A DNA stretch of 64,000 nucleotides from Anthoceros angustus (GCA_010909165.1 VJWM01000179.1:372001-436000); one strand, 5' to 3'. Counted from the stretch's first letter, positions 54,201 through 64,000 are shown. The notes: generated by a model not told the origin, from the sequence alone. Program-made: numbers and translations.

Positions 54201-54726
54201 GGATTAGACACAATCTGGTTAGGCAGTGGGTTGGGAAAGGAAAAAACAGTGAGTCGGCTCACAGGCGATTCGCACCCAGCGATCTCACCCGGTCCCTGAA
54301 TTTCCCTCTCCATGCATTGAGCACCCTTCACCACTAGTCACCCCAGACGGAGCTTGGTCACTCGGCTCTCGACCATCCAGGATCTCCCGGCCCTCTTGTG
54401 ACGAGAAGACACAATCGGCCGTCATCGATCGGATGTCTCCAACCAACCACGCAAATTCGACACACGGAGCTCACACAAATTGTCTAAGAGAGAGGCGAAG
54501 GGTCTCTATACATCCGTGCCGCGCCATAGCTCACTTTCCCGGTGTCTAAAGATGGCTAACCTACCTCCGGTGTCTAAGATGGCTAACCTACCACGCGCCT
54601 ACCAATTCGGGTATCTACATTCACAAGCTTCCTAGCACCTTATCCTCTAATCCAAGTGAAAGCCTCGACCTATGATGCCACTCCCCTCTAAAAATCGGGC
54701 CTCCCTGGGCCGCCTAACCCGCGCCC
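54201..54726. other. Unclassified stretch
   Basis: No recognisable gene. It contains a duplicated CGGTGTCTAA(A)GATGGCTAACCTACC near 54,540-54,595. Confidence 0.4.
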
Positions 54727-54789
54727 ATGGGTGTTCCCTCGCTCTCCTACCACGCCTCGATCGGAAGATCCTCCCTTAATATCTCCACC

Positions 54790-55270
54790 TCACTCCCGCT
54801 TATCCGAGGTCCCTTCACTCCTCCTAGGAGGCGCCGTCTGCTCATCGCCTCGCGACGCTTTCGCCTCCTCATCCTGGACAGCCAAGCGTCGTTCCTCCAT
54901 CCACGCTCTAGCCTCCGCCTTGCTCATTTCCTCGAGCACAACTGTGAAGGTATGCCCGGCTCCTATGGACAATCCTGGCCGCTCGAACTGAGGGAGTTGC
55001 ATCCCCTCTCTGACTCCGGTGGCTTCCCCACCTTGGGTCCTTCTTCCGCGACGGTGGCGGCTCCACCACCGTGGTGGCTCCACCACCGTGGTGGCTCCAC
55101 CACCATGGTGGCTGCTTCCATGACGGTGGTGGCTCCACCACCGCAGCCCGCCTTCTTCGCCTCTCTTGACCACAGCCCTAGCCTCATCTCTCCGCTTATA
55201 CCTCTCCGCTAGCTTGAACTTCTCCGGAGGTGCAGGCGTCTCCACTTGTTCACAGGCCCCTGTTCTTTGA
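54790..55270 (-). pseudogene. Minus-strand charged-helix frame with in-frame minisatellite
   Basis: Within the 191-codon minus frame (55,365-54,790), residues reading APPEKFKLAERYKRRDEARA and LEEMSKAEARAWMEERRLAV are helical and charged like a gag or coiled-coil protein. Between them the palindromic repeat (55,143-55,048) is read in frame as ATTVVEPPRWW-type units. This suggests the minisatellite expanded inside a coding segment. Family unknown. Confidence 0.4.
55048..55143. repeat. Palindromic minisatellite CCACCACCGTGGTGGCT, second site
   Basis: Same 17-bp unit and same CTGCTTCCATGACGGTGG variant as at 53,656-53,895, 1.2 kb away. Confidence 0.9.
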
Positions 55271-55929
55271 ATGAAGGATCCCCACCTTATATAGACAATT
55301 TTATTCCTAAAAATCCCAAGGTCCAAGGACCTTCTAGCCCCGACATTCCTGTGTTCGAGGCCCAAGGACTAATTATTTGTAAAAGTAATATTGCCATGGG
55401 CCAAGGACCACTTTTAGTATAAAGGCCTTGCCTCGGACATTTCCTAAGCACCCCATCACACAAAACATAAGAAAAACAAAAAAACATTCAAACCAACAGT
55501 CGAGGGAGGGTTAGTGTACATGTGGTCTTCCACATGGCGCGAGTTGCATAGGCCTTATTCTAGGAGGAAATGGAGCGCGGCATCGCGCCCTTCGCCCCAT
55601 GAAGAAGGTGAAGAGGTGGGCGCGGCATGCATCCCAAAGCAGCGCCACCTAGCACGATGGTGCTATGCGTGAGTGAGGGGTTGGAATGCAAGAGGGGAAG
55701 GGTAGGCAGGCGGTGGGGCGCGCATCGCCGCCCGCAACAGGCGGCCGGCATGCAGCGCCCCGCCGGACTGGCCGAGGGCAAAGGCGGGCGCCGGCATGCA
55801 GTGCCCCGGGGAGGCGAAGCGGATGGGGCGGCCTGCTGCGCCTATCAAAGGCGAGGGGCGCCCAGCAGTGGCGCCCTCCACGTGATGTCGTTGAATTTGA
55901 AGATGATGGGCGCCATGGCCTAAATCACT

Positions 55930-56369
55930 CACCCGGACTGGCGAGAATGAATCGCCCAACCCCAAAAACGGAGGGCAACCACAAAGGAAGGCGAAAGGAA
56001 GACCAAAGCACCAAGGGTGGAAACGGGTGATACACAGTCTCATGAAGGAAGCACGCAATCGGACTTCGGCGACAAAGACATCCAAACTCTTCACGTGGCC
56101 ACGGATAGCGGCGGTTGAGGCGTCGCATATGGACGAAGACTACCTCACAAATGTACGATGCCTTACTCGAAAAAAGGTGGTGCCGTGTTGGTGAAACTTG
56201 AAAATTTGAGGCTGCATTATTCTTGACCCCGATGCCCGGATCCGGAAAGTTGATGAGGCTGGGCAAACTATCTTGCGTGTCAAAAGGGAAGGATTGAAGA
56301 AGGAGTGCTTCCCTATTATGATGATTGACCTGCAGTGCACAGATGTTGAACAACTTGATTGAACACGAT
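55930..56369 (+). pseudogene. Methyltransferase-gene N-terminal paralogue, first copy (more degraded)
   Basis: Fragments match the better copy at 57,940-58,393 (RMNRPTPKTEGNHKGRRKED; VEASHMDEDYLTNVR; KKVVP) with many short deletions. Confidence 0.45.
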
Positions 56370-57341
56370 AATTTTTGAAGGGGTGAATAATCTCGAAGGG
56401 GTTTTCATAAATAATCTACGAAGGGGTTTTGATGGGCCCTAAAGCAGTTTGAAGGCATTCGGAAAAACACTCGAAAAAAGGTGTCACCGGAAAGTTACTA
56501 CTTTCCATGCAATGTTTGTGTCGAATGGTGGTGCATAAACTCGAACCTAGGGAATGATGCAAAGTAGGAGCGGTGAGGAAGGCCGTTCTGCCGGGCGAGA
56601 CATTGTAAACTTCGATTTTGGGATGGAAATGTGGTTTTGTTATGACACCACAAAAGCCACCGAGGTATTTCCTAACACGAAACATCGGCAGGACTTACAA
56701 CATTAACTGGGACCCGGGAAAAAGCAGATTTGATTTCACTCATCCCGAGTTCAATCCATCGTCATCACTTGGTCCGACTTCTCCTCCATTGTCATCACTA
56801 TCTTGATGACACTTTCACTCGCGGGTATGAACCACGCAACTCATGAGCTTATCCCTTATCGCTTTTTGTCCATACGGATGTTTAGTCGTTCAACACAAAC
56901 CCATGTCTGAGGATATTGTTTCATTCACAAATACCTCTGTATGTTTTTAGGTAATGGATCTTATTCCCTTTTTCCTCGGCATTGGACGGATGGGTTACCA
57001 CTCTGGCGGACTATGTTCTGCACATATCTCCTTCATACGCATCTATGTGCTCGGTCCGATACTAGTGGATAAGAAAGTGAGGTCGTGGTGCGTTTAGCTT
57101 CACGTCAATGACCTCCCAATCCGAGAATGGCTTATGCGTGTCCGTATTGCAGCCTTTGCCGAAACATCCCTCTCGGTTCCGTTATGTCCCCATTCATCGT
57201 GCCATTTCCATGATTGCCTTCCGCATTTTGATATGCCCCAAATACATATCACGCATGGGAGGTCCCTCAATAATGCCTCATCTAGCAAAGCTTCATCCGG
57301 CACTTGAAGTGGTGTGTATGATCCATACGTGAAAACCACTT
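56370..57341 (+). mobile_element. 2.36-kb-family element, truncated copy B
   Basis: Starts AATTTTTGAAGGGG after ACGAT and matches 6,344-7,300. It ends at the duplication junction. It includes the DFGMEMWFCYDTTKATEVF-like region in degraded form. Confidence 0.8.
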
Positions 57342-57795
57342 CCAAGGACCTTCTAGCTGACATTCCAGGTTCGAGGCCCAAGGACTAATTATTTGTAAAA
57401 GTAATATTGCCATGGGCCAAGGACCACTTTTAGTATAAAGGCCTTGCCTCGGACATTTCCTAAGCACTCCATCACACAAAACATAAGAAAAACAAAAAAA
57501 CATTCAAACCAACAGTCGAGGGAGGGTTAGTGTACATGTGGTCTTCCACATGGCGCAGTTAGCATAGGCCTTATTCCTAGGAGGAAATGCATCGCCGCCC
57601 CGCCCATGAAGAAGGTGAAGAGGTGGGCGCGGCATGCATCCCAAAGCAGCGCCACCCCTAGCACGATGGTGCTATGCGTGCAGTGAGGGGTTGGAATGCC
57701 CAGGGGAAGGGTAGACGAAGCGGTGGCTGCATCTGCCGGCCCGCGGCGGCGGCGGAGGGCGCCCCGCCTGGCCGAGGGCAAAGGCGGGCGCCGGC

Positions 57796-58393
57796 ATGCA
57801 GTGCCCCGAGGGCGGCGAGATGGGGCGGCCGGCCTGCGCCCCATGTTCCAAAGCGGGCGCCGGCCGGCGCCCTCCACAGCAGACGTTGAAGTCGAAGATG
57901 ATGGGCGCCCGGCATGCGCCCTATCACTCGGCTGGCGAGAATGAATCGCCCAACCCCAAAAACGGAGGGCAACCACAAAGGAAGGCGAAAGGAAGACCAA
58001 AGCACCAAGGGTGGAAACGGGTGATACACATGTTGGCTCATGAAGGAAGCACGCAATCGACTTCCGGCAAAGAATGACATCCAAACTCTTCACGTGGCCA
58101 CAGATAGCGAGCGGTTGGAGGCGTCGCATATGGACGAAGACTACCTCACAAATGTACGTCAGTCTGCTTACTCGAAAAAGGTGGTGCCCGAAACTGTGTT
58201 GGTGAAACTTGAAAATTTGAGGCCTGCATTATTCTTGACCCCTGATGCCCAGATCCGGAAAGTTGATGAGGCCTGGGCAAACTATCTTGCCCGTGTCATT
58301 GCAAAGGGAAGGATTGAAGAAGGAGTGCTTCCCCTATTATGATGATTGACCCTGCAGAGTGCACAGATATTGAACAACTTGATTGAACACGAT
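57796..58393 (+). pseudogene. Methyltransferase-gene N-terminal paralogue, second copy
   Basis: 57,796-58,077 ends in a basic tract (PKNGGQPQRKAKGRPKHQGW) resembling a nuclear localisation signal. 58,040-58,342 reads ASHMDEDYLTNVRQSAYSKK, then LFLTPDAQIRKVDEAWANYL and ARVIAKGRIEEGVLP. This aligns with IRESAHKKRCIPHTDMVAI, DYLTRDAQIK and the following VDESWENIF at 16,310-16,450 in the 9.9-kb element, so a second, diverged member of that gene family lies here. It is interrupted at 58,393 by the 2.36-kb element. Confidence 0.55.
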
Positions 58394-58583
58394 AATTTTT
58401 GAAGGGGGTGAATAATCTCGAAGGGGGTTTTCTGCAAATAATCTCTGAAGGGGGTTTTTGATGGGCCCTAAAGCAGCGTTTTGAAGGCATTCGGAAAAAC
58501 GACTCGAAAAAAGGTGTCACCGGAAAGTTACTACTTTCCATCCGGCAATGTTTGTGTCGAATGGTGGTGCTCGAACCTAGGGA

Positions 58584-58832
58584 ATGATGCAAAGTAGGAG
58601 CGGTGAGGAAGGCCGTTCTGCGGCGGGGCAGTATGGCTTCGATTTTGGGATGGAAATGTGGTTTTGTTATGACACCACAAAAGCCACGAGGTATTTCCCT
58701 AACACGAAACATCGACGGACTTACAACATTAACTGGGACCCGGGAAAAAGCAGATTTGATTTCACTCATCCCGAGTTCAATCCATCGTCATCACTTGGTC
58801 CGACTTCTCCTCCATTGTCATCACTATCTTGA
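58584..58832 (+). CDS. Best-preserved open frame of the 2.36-kb element family
   Basis: An 82-codon frame reads YGFDFGMEMWFCYDTTKATR, TYNINWDPGKSRFDFTHPEF and NPSSSLGPTSPPLSS. Copy B keeps WDPGKSRFDF in another frame, and copy A is more decayed. The aromatic, acidic composition looks coding. I do not recognise it, and it is too short to be a transposase. Confidence 0.4.
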   Translation: MMQSRSGEEGRSAAGQYGFDFGMEMWFCYDTTKATRYFPNTKHRRTYNINWDPGKSRFDFTHPEFNPSSSLGPTSPPLSSLS

Positions 58833-59678
58833 TGACACTTTCACTCATGAGTTGTATGAACCACGCAACTCATGAGCTTATCCCTTATTTTGTCCACGCA
58901 TACGGATGTTTTATCGTTCAACACAAACCCATGTCTGAGGATGGTTGTTTCATTCACAAATACCTCTGTATGTTTTTAGGTAATGGATCTTATTCCCTTT
59001 TTCCTCGGCATTGGACGGATGGGTTACCACTCTGGCGGACTATGTGTTCTGCACATATCTCCTTCATACGCATCTATGTGCTCGGTCCGATACTAGTGGA
59101 TAAGAAAGTGAGGTCGTGGTGCGTTTAGCTTCACGTCAATGACCTCCCAATCCGAATGGCGTATGCGTGTCCGTATTGCAGCCTTTGCCGAAACATCCCC
59201 TCGGTTCCGTTATGTCCCCATTCATCGTGCCATTTCCGATTGCCTTCCGCATTTTGATATGCCCCAAATACATATCACTGTGGGAGGTCCCTCAATAATG
59301 CCTCATCTAGCAAAGCTTCATCCGGCACTTGAAGTGGTGGTGTGTATGATCCACTTACGCGTGAAAACCACTTCCAAGACAGCACTAGCCCAATGTTATT
59401 CTCCACAATGATAGCAATCTCCTTCCGGTCCACCCAAAAGGCTTCCCACCACTTATACTCTTCAGTCACCTATGGGCGCAAATCTTTTAACCCTTCACAC
59501 AAATGGGCCACACCTTCCATCGGTGATAGGATACAGTTCCTTCTTGTCCCCCTAGCTTCACCGTATGCATAGGATGGTGCTAAGGGAGGCGCGGCCAACC
59601 GGCGCCCTCCCCAAAGATGCTCATGGGCCGGCCGGCCTCCCCTAACACACCCTACCCATGGCGGCCGTGGCCGCCACC

Positions 59679-59930
59679 CCGGCCTTAGTTCTCTCCACCA
59701 AGTAATGGCGCTCTTCTCCCGAGGTGGTGGGCCCCATCGCCCTTGCCTCGCGCCATGACCCATCCCATGTCCATAGCACCTGTCTAGGTGAATATACGTG
59801 TGATATACTATACCATACACGGCAACCCGTGGCGGCTGCGTCGTTCATGGCTCCGGTTTGTGGAATGGCGGTTGGGGTTCATTTTAAGCGCGAACGTGCC
59901 CTAATCGGCCGCGAATCGGACACAATCCAG
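59679..59930 (+). repeat. Left TIR of the MULE
   Basis: Contains CTTCTCCCGAGGTGGTGGGC and TGGAATGGCGGTTGGGGTTC, both found inverted near the right end. A promoter could lie within it, as in other Mutator elements, but no element is recognised. Confidence 0.85.
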
Positions 59931-60442
59931 TTTGTCCAAAATCAAACGTGTTCCCAACATTGGGAACGTGTATCACGACACAAGCTTGGCCGCACGCATG
60001 CCGCGATCTCTTCGTGGTGTGAGCATGAATTGCATCGGACTTTCGCTGGCGGGCGGCGTGGAGATCAGGTGGAACCAATGTGTTCAATGGAAGGCTTGTC
60101 CATCTGCATTGCCAATGGAATTGTTTCGATTTCGAGAATGGTGAGGTGAAGAGCTTGAAGGCTGTAATTTCTACGATGCTCCACGCTCACGTCTGCGGAA
60201 GATGGTGAGACACAGCAGCGGGCGCCATCCAACACTGGCTCAAGCATTCGCAAGGCTCCTTGAAGGATCTGTTTACCTCGTAACTTTGCATTCTTACGCA
60301 TATTGCAATTTCATTCATCTGAAATGGCATGACCCTTTGTGAGCAAGGATCTAAGGCTGTTATGTCTACAATCGCCCCGGACTTTGTGAGTATGGATACA
60401 TGCCCTCTGCGACTTCGATTGTTGGGCATTTGAGAAGAAGAT

Positions 60443-60679
60443 TTGATGGTTGCCCTCGAAGCCTTTGTGAAGATGGTTACTGAATGTCAAAATAGCCTCG
60501 TTTCACAGGATAGAGTGGACGATTTTCTTGCGAGAACTCTGTTCCCCACAACGCTTGTAAGGCGTAATGTCAACGGTCCACGGACCCGTGTCGTCTGCCT
60601 AATTCACCAAGCTCATATATTAAATATGAATGTGCTTACGGACCACAAGATTTTCTTACGGTGTGGAGCCTTTCATTGA
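60443..60679 (+). CDS. MULE transposase, possible N-terminal exon
   Basis: A 78-codon frame (VALEAFVKMVTECQNSLVSQ, then RTLFPTTLVRRNVNGPRTRV) upstream of the catalytic region. It fits the position of a MULE N-terminal region but shows no zinc-finger motif I can name. Confidence 0.35.
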   Translation: MMVALEAFVKMVTECQNSLVSQDRVDDFLARTLFPTTLVRRNVNGPRTRVVCLIHQAHILNMNVLTDHKIFLRCGAFH

Positions 60680-60984
60680 TGTGACAAACCGTCAAAAAGG
60701 GGAAAGGCGCGCCGTCACGCATGAAGCCGATAGGAAAAGGGGTGTAAATTCCAGTTCTTCATCGATTATTGCAATGGCGGGAATTGCAGAGAATCAATTC
60801 AATGGCACCACATAGACATGAATGGTGATTTACGCCATGGTTTGTTAGCTCTTGATGCCCTAATGTTTCTCTTGCTCTGTTTTATCTATGGCAAAGCGGA
60901 ATGGGTAAAGCACAAGCTCTTATGCCGGTGACCAATTACCAAATTATGTGTGATCATGAGGAGGATGTGTATCGCAGAAGAAGG

Positions 60985-61683
60985 ACAACCCAAGATGCCA
61001 CTTGGTCCGGATGATTTCTTATTGCCCAAGGATATAAGAAACATACAGAGCTTGATTGCAGGACATGGAGATTGCATCATCTTGATGAGGAAAGTGTGAG
61101 AATATGGATGGACTTACACAAGCATGAGATTTTCTTTTCTTCCTTCAGCTCTAAGTCTACTGACGGGTGTCACTTTGCACTGGGTATTCAGACACCATTT
61201 CAGCACTCATGTATGTTGAGGTGGGGCCATAACTCGATTGTCTCTATGGATGCCACGTTCAGGACTAACAAATGGAAATTTCAGTTGTTTACAGTGTTGG
61301 TCTTCGATGACCACATGAACGGGCTACCAGCGGCATGGATCATTTCTGACAACGGCACTGCTGACAATATTAGTGCATGGCTGGGGGCTTTAAAGCAGAT
61401 GTTGGAGAAGTCGATCCAGTGGAAGCCCAATGCTTTCTTGGTGGGTGATTGCCAAGCCGAGATTAACGCTATCGACAAGTATTCGGCTCTAACATGTTGG
61501 TGTTTTTGTTTGTGGCATGTGCGCCGTGCTTGGTTGAGACAACTCATAAAGAAGGTGAAAAATAAAGTCGGAGGCGAGATGATGAGCACACTTGGTAAAA
61601 TTATGTATATGGAGGAGCAAGGCTGCGGTATGGAGAAAGTGCGGGCGGAGCTTGACGCATTCTACTCGACATACGCAATATGA
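60985..61683 (+). pseudogene. MULE transposase catalytic domain
   Basis: The main frame, 61,072-61,683, reads WMDLHKHEIFFSS, then HNSIVSMDATFRTNKWKFQL (first catalytic Asp), VFDDHMNGLPAAWIISDNGT, NAFLVGDCQAEINAIDKYSA (second Asp) and CWCFCLWHVRRAWLRQLIKK (the conserved C/H..W..H block). These are the landmarks of the MULE transposase domain. A preceding frame (60,988-61,086, PKDIRNIQSLIAGHGD) joins only through a frameshift near 61,060. The main frame stops at TGA 61,681, followed by YDYVDQSWKSHMLAKRRIEA in another frame to 61,814. About half the domain is intact in one frame, far better than other elements here. Confidence 0.75.
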
Positions 61684-61861
61684 GCCCAATTTGTGACTTA
61701 TTTTAAGCGGCAATGGGCGATTATGACTATGTGGATCAAAGCTGGAAGTCCCACATGCTGGCCAAGAGGCGCATAGAAGCCTACCACCAGCACTTGAAAT
61801 TCGGATGTCGCTAACGAAGAAGCGGCTTACGGTGAGCGTTTAGATTGGTTACTTCATATCC

Positions 61862-62390
61862 TTGTGGATGAAGTCAATCGGCATTTTGGTTCCAATCACA
61901 ATGCAAGTTGCTGAATATTGTTCACAACACCAAGTTGAGAGACTTGTGCACCATGCAATTACTAAGGCACTGCAAATTCCAAATGTGGATGTCACACTCC
62001 CGACAACGGATAATGCTTCAGCATACGTTAAAAGTCGAAGGCACTTAACGGGTCAGTGAGTCGAGGTGCTAAATGGTGGAAGGCGGTGGGGCTTGCAACT
62101 GCAAACAAGGATTGAATGGCTTTGTTTGCAAACATCAAGTGAAGGTTTTGCTGATGTTAAATCGAATGACAGCTACACAGATGCTTGTGCACAAACTGAT
62201 GGATATGTCGAAGGAACATGGTACTGATAATTTCAATTTGGCAAGTCAGGTCATGCACACAACAAGTTATGAGGAGCCTGCAGTGAATGTTTGCCAGGAT
62301 GGGCATGAACTACGCTGCCCCAAACAGGATGTTGTCCAAGAAGGGCCCCAAGTACCTTGCCTGAACCAGGTGTCCAGTCCATGGACGTGA
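61862..62390 (+). pseudogene. MULE transposase, SWIM zinc-finger segment
   Basis: After interrupted frames (61,862-62,059), the frame 62,073-62,390 contains CNCKQGLNGFVCKHQVKVLL, matching the CxCx(n)CxH pattern of the SWIM finger that follows the catalytic domain in plant MULEs. Confidence 0.7.
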
Positions 62391-62635
62391 GTTGGGCAGA
62401 GATTAGGGGAATGGTGGAGAAGTGGCCACAGTTAGAAAATCATGTTGCTGCCATGATGGGACAATTAGTAAGGCAGGTCCAAGGGTTGGGCGCTGATCTT
62501 CATCTTCACCAGTTGCATGAAACACCAATTCTACACCACAATCCTGCTCATACAGACAATTCTCTTAAACGGAAAAGCCTTTTGGGAAACGGGAGGAGTC
62601 GGCAGAGGAAGAACGGCCCCAAGATCAGAAAGTGA
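62357..62635 (+). CDS. MULE transposase, C-terminal tail
   Basis: A 92-codon frame overlapping the SWIM frame by one frameshift: VSWAEIRGMVEKWPQLENHV, GQLVRQVQGLGADLHLHQLH, then a basic tail (NGRSRQRKNGPKIRK) likely to act as a nuclear localisation signal, before a TGA. Confidence 0.5.
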   Translation: MPEPGVQSMDVSWAEIRGMVEKWPQLENHVAAMMGQLVRQVQGLGADLHLHQLHETPILHHNPAHTDNSLKRKSLLGNGRSRQRKNGPKIRK

Positions 62636-62857
62636 AATTCCAGTAGGTCAAACATACAACTGCCTATAGTTCCTAGGCCTTAGCACATAGAACTGCCTAT
62701 AGCTCCGAGGCTAAGCTTAGAAAGTTGTGCGAACATGGCAGCCTAAGTTACTGAGCCTTGGAATTTTGCTCTACAGTCTTGGATGTTCTCCTCTCAGTTG
62801 TATGTTTCACCATTTTTGCCAGTCAGCGTGGAACATGAGCTATCAGAGTCACGCTCC

Positions 62858-62995
62858 GTCTGCCGATAAGAGTCCGATCCCATGCGCTCCAAGAGGTGGA
62901 GGCCCCGTCGCGTTGCCAAGCGGACGTCTGCCGATAAGAGTCCGATCCCATGCGCTCCAAGAAGAGGTGGAGGCCCCGTCGCGTTGCCAAGCGGA
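62858..62995 (+). repeat. 68-bp tandem duplication next to the right MULE TIR
   Basis: GTCTGCCGATAAGAGTCCGA and following bases at 62,858 repeat at 62,926. The second copy has an extra AGA (GAAGAGG). Confidence 0.85.
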
Positions 62996-63275
62996 TTGTG
63001 TCGATTTGCGGCCGTTTAAAATGTGGCTGTTTGGCGAACTGATTAGGGCACGTTTCGCGCTTAAAATGAACCCCAACCGCCATTCCACAAACCGGAGCCA
63101 TGAGCACGCAGGCCGCTACGGGTTGCCGTGTATGGTATAGTATGCGCTCATACGTGTATTCACCTAGACAGTGCTATGGACATGGGATGGGTCATGGCGA
63201 GGCAAGGCTAGGCGATGGGGCCCACCACCTCGGGAGAAGGCGCCATTACTTTGCGGGGAGAACTAGCCTCCGGTC
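62991..63275 (-). repeat. Right TIR of the MULE
   Basis: Inverted copy of the left TIR, with an extra ~27 bp (TTTAAAATGTGGCTGTTTGG region, about 63,014-63,040). Confidence 0.85.
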
Positions 63276-63296
63276 CCAAACGCCGCCTGGGCGGCC

Positions 63297-63390
63297 CGGC
63301 AGCGCCCTCCCCTAACACACCACCACCCATGGGCGGCCGTGCGTCCTCCCCCCCTGCCGCATGGGCTGGCCGGCAGCGCCCTCCTCTTAG
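63297..63390 (+). repeat. Short GC-rich palindromic array, copy C right side
   Basis: Remnant of the 7,505-7,850 type array (CCTCCCCTAACACACC, CCCATGGGCGGCCG). Confidence 0.7.
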
Positions 63391-63447
63391 GCTGTTTTCT
63401 AGAAAATAAATATTTAGCGCCTCAAGAGTATTACAACCATGGACAGT

Positions 63448-63503
63448 TGGTCTAGTGTTTGGGAAATAAGTGTTGTGACGAATAGGTTTCGTGTTCAAAT
63501 CTC
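63448..63503 (+). repeat. tRNA-like A/B-box pair, better-preserved copy
   Basis: TGGTCTAGTGT and GTTCAAATCTC, spaced as in RNA polymerase III internal promoters. No acceptor stem can be folded by eye; probably a SINE-like piece inside the element. Confidence 0.4.
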
Positions 63504-64000
63504 ATGCCTCCTCAACAATTTAATTTTGTTGATTTTAAGGATGCTTGCATGGGCGCATGGGCAACTAACTTTGTTCATTTTAAGGACGCTGGCATTGCCT
63601 TAAAGCCCAAGTGGTTGCATTGAGTGCGGAAGGTTGAAGACCACGGTGGCGACCTTTTGGATGAGGGTCGGCGGACCCTAGATCTTTGTGGCGATCGACA
63701 CGTGAGTGGGCCAAGAATGATACTATTGAAGGCGAGCAAGCAATGGAGAGAAACGACAAAGGCGGAGGATATGGACCGCCTCGAATATGGCGGTGGTACT
63801 TGACTCGATTTGGCGCAAGGCATGGATGAGTCGCCAGCCGCACTCTTGAATGACTATTGTCGATCGATGACCACTTCCTCCTTTTTGATTGTTTGTTGCA
63901 ATGTTCTCACGACCAAAATGAGACTCCGCTAGAATGCATTGTTTTCATTGTGTTCCACCACTTGAAAGTAAAAGTTTTCGGTTGTAATAAACATATGAAA

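Larger units (their letters stand above)
55323..59373. repeat. Tandem duplication, units 2,019 and 2,032 bp
   Basis: 55,323-57,341 is repeated as 57,342-59,373. CCAAGGAC stands at the start (55,323) and the junction (57,342), and CCAAG(G)AC at the right end. Each unit contains methyltransferase-gene fragments and the left ~0.97 kb of the 2.36-kb element, so the duplication followed that insertion. Confidence 0.9.
59679..63275 (+). mobile_element. Mutator-like (MULE) transposon with ~250-bp TIRs
   Basis: 59,679-59,930 and the reverse complement of 62,991-63,275 are highly similar inverted repeats (one ~27-bp indel). Between them lies a MULE transposase with a SWIM zinc finger. The element sits inside copy C of the 2.36-kb element. 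The outermost few bases and the expected ~9-bp target duplication could not be fixed, because the flanks are the GC-rich GGCCGGC repeat. CAG/CTG words are abundant here, unlike in the older repeats. Confidence 0.85.
58394..64000 (+). mobile_element. 2.36-kb-family element, copy C, split by a MULE and running off the window
   Basis: The left part 58,394-~59,678 and right part ~63,276-64,000 together match 6,344-~8,479 of copy A. The right terminus should lie about 220 bp beyond the window. The insert between them is the MULE. Copy A supplies the uninterrupted sequence (about 7,560-7,860). Confidence 0.8.

Noticed and set aside
53623-54337. Pro/Trp/His-rich or Gly-rich proteins of about 200 residues
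   Set aside because: Products of two minisatellites; all frames on both strands are open.
63448-63503. Functional tRNA gene
   Set aside because: Only A- and B-box-like words are present; no acceptor, D or anticodon stem can be folded.

Overview
The window looks like repeat-dominated nuclear DNA of a streptophyte plant: a charophyte alga or an early-diverging land plant. That placement rests on the families present (a plant-type MULE transposase, a Ty3/gypsy element primed like plant elements by a tRNA-Asp-type site, DUF7869-like and SDG..QFK-type transposase-like genes, GT-AG introns) and on recollection, not on a search. I found no rRNA, CRISPR array, operon or intact conserved host gene. 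Almost every recognisable reading frame is broken by small indels, so most coding entries are pseudogenes.

Layout. 1-2.6 kb is CpG-rich and unrecognised; 2.7-4.6 kb is AT-richer non-coding DNA. From about 4.77 to 20.3 kb runs a + strand transposase-like gene ('gene X'), split by two nested DNA transposons. One is a 2.36-kb element (6,344-8,702, 5-bp target duplication). The other is a 9.9-kb element (9,069-18,993, 35-bp terminal inverted repeats, 4-bp target duplication). The large element carries two divergent genes: a leftward DUF7869-type gene and a rightward gene whose C-terminal half is a beta-class DNA N6/N4 methyltransferase. 21.9-26.2 kb holds a coiled-coil/RING-H2 gene whose 5' half is triplicated around a 115-bp satellite. 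28-33 kb holds a second, minus-strand copy of gene X; it has no 9.9-kb insertion and so gives the empty site. 34-38.5 kb has weak open frames. 38,746-53,197 is one 14.4-kb Ty3/gypsy retrotransposon on the minus strand with 4.1-kb LTRs. 53.3-55.3 kb contains palindromic minisatellites. 55.3-59.4 kb is a 2-kb tandem duplication holding methyltransferase-gene fragments and two copies of the 2.36-kb element. The second of these copies is itself split by a 3.6-kb MULE with ~250-bp inverted repeats (59,679-63,275) and runs off the window end.

Three themes recur. (1) Nested insertions give a relative chronology. (2) Seven local tandem duplications (0.4-2 kb), most with 5-10 bp of junction microhomology, cut across element/host boundaries. 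(3) Predicted introns of the transposon genes are filled with unrelated GC-rich, often palindromic, tandem arrays. In addition, paralogous copies differ mainly at CAG/CTG trinucleotides, which is either an unusual mutational process or a systematic read error at methylated CHG sites.
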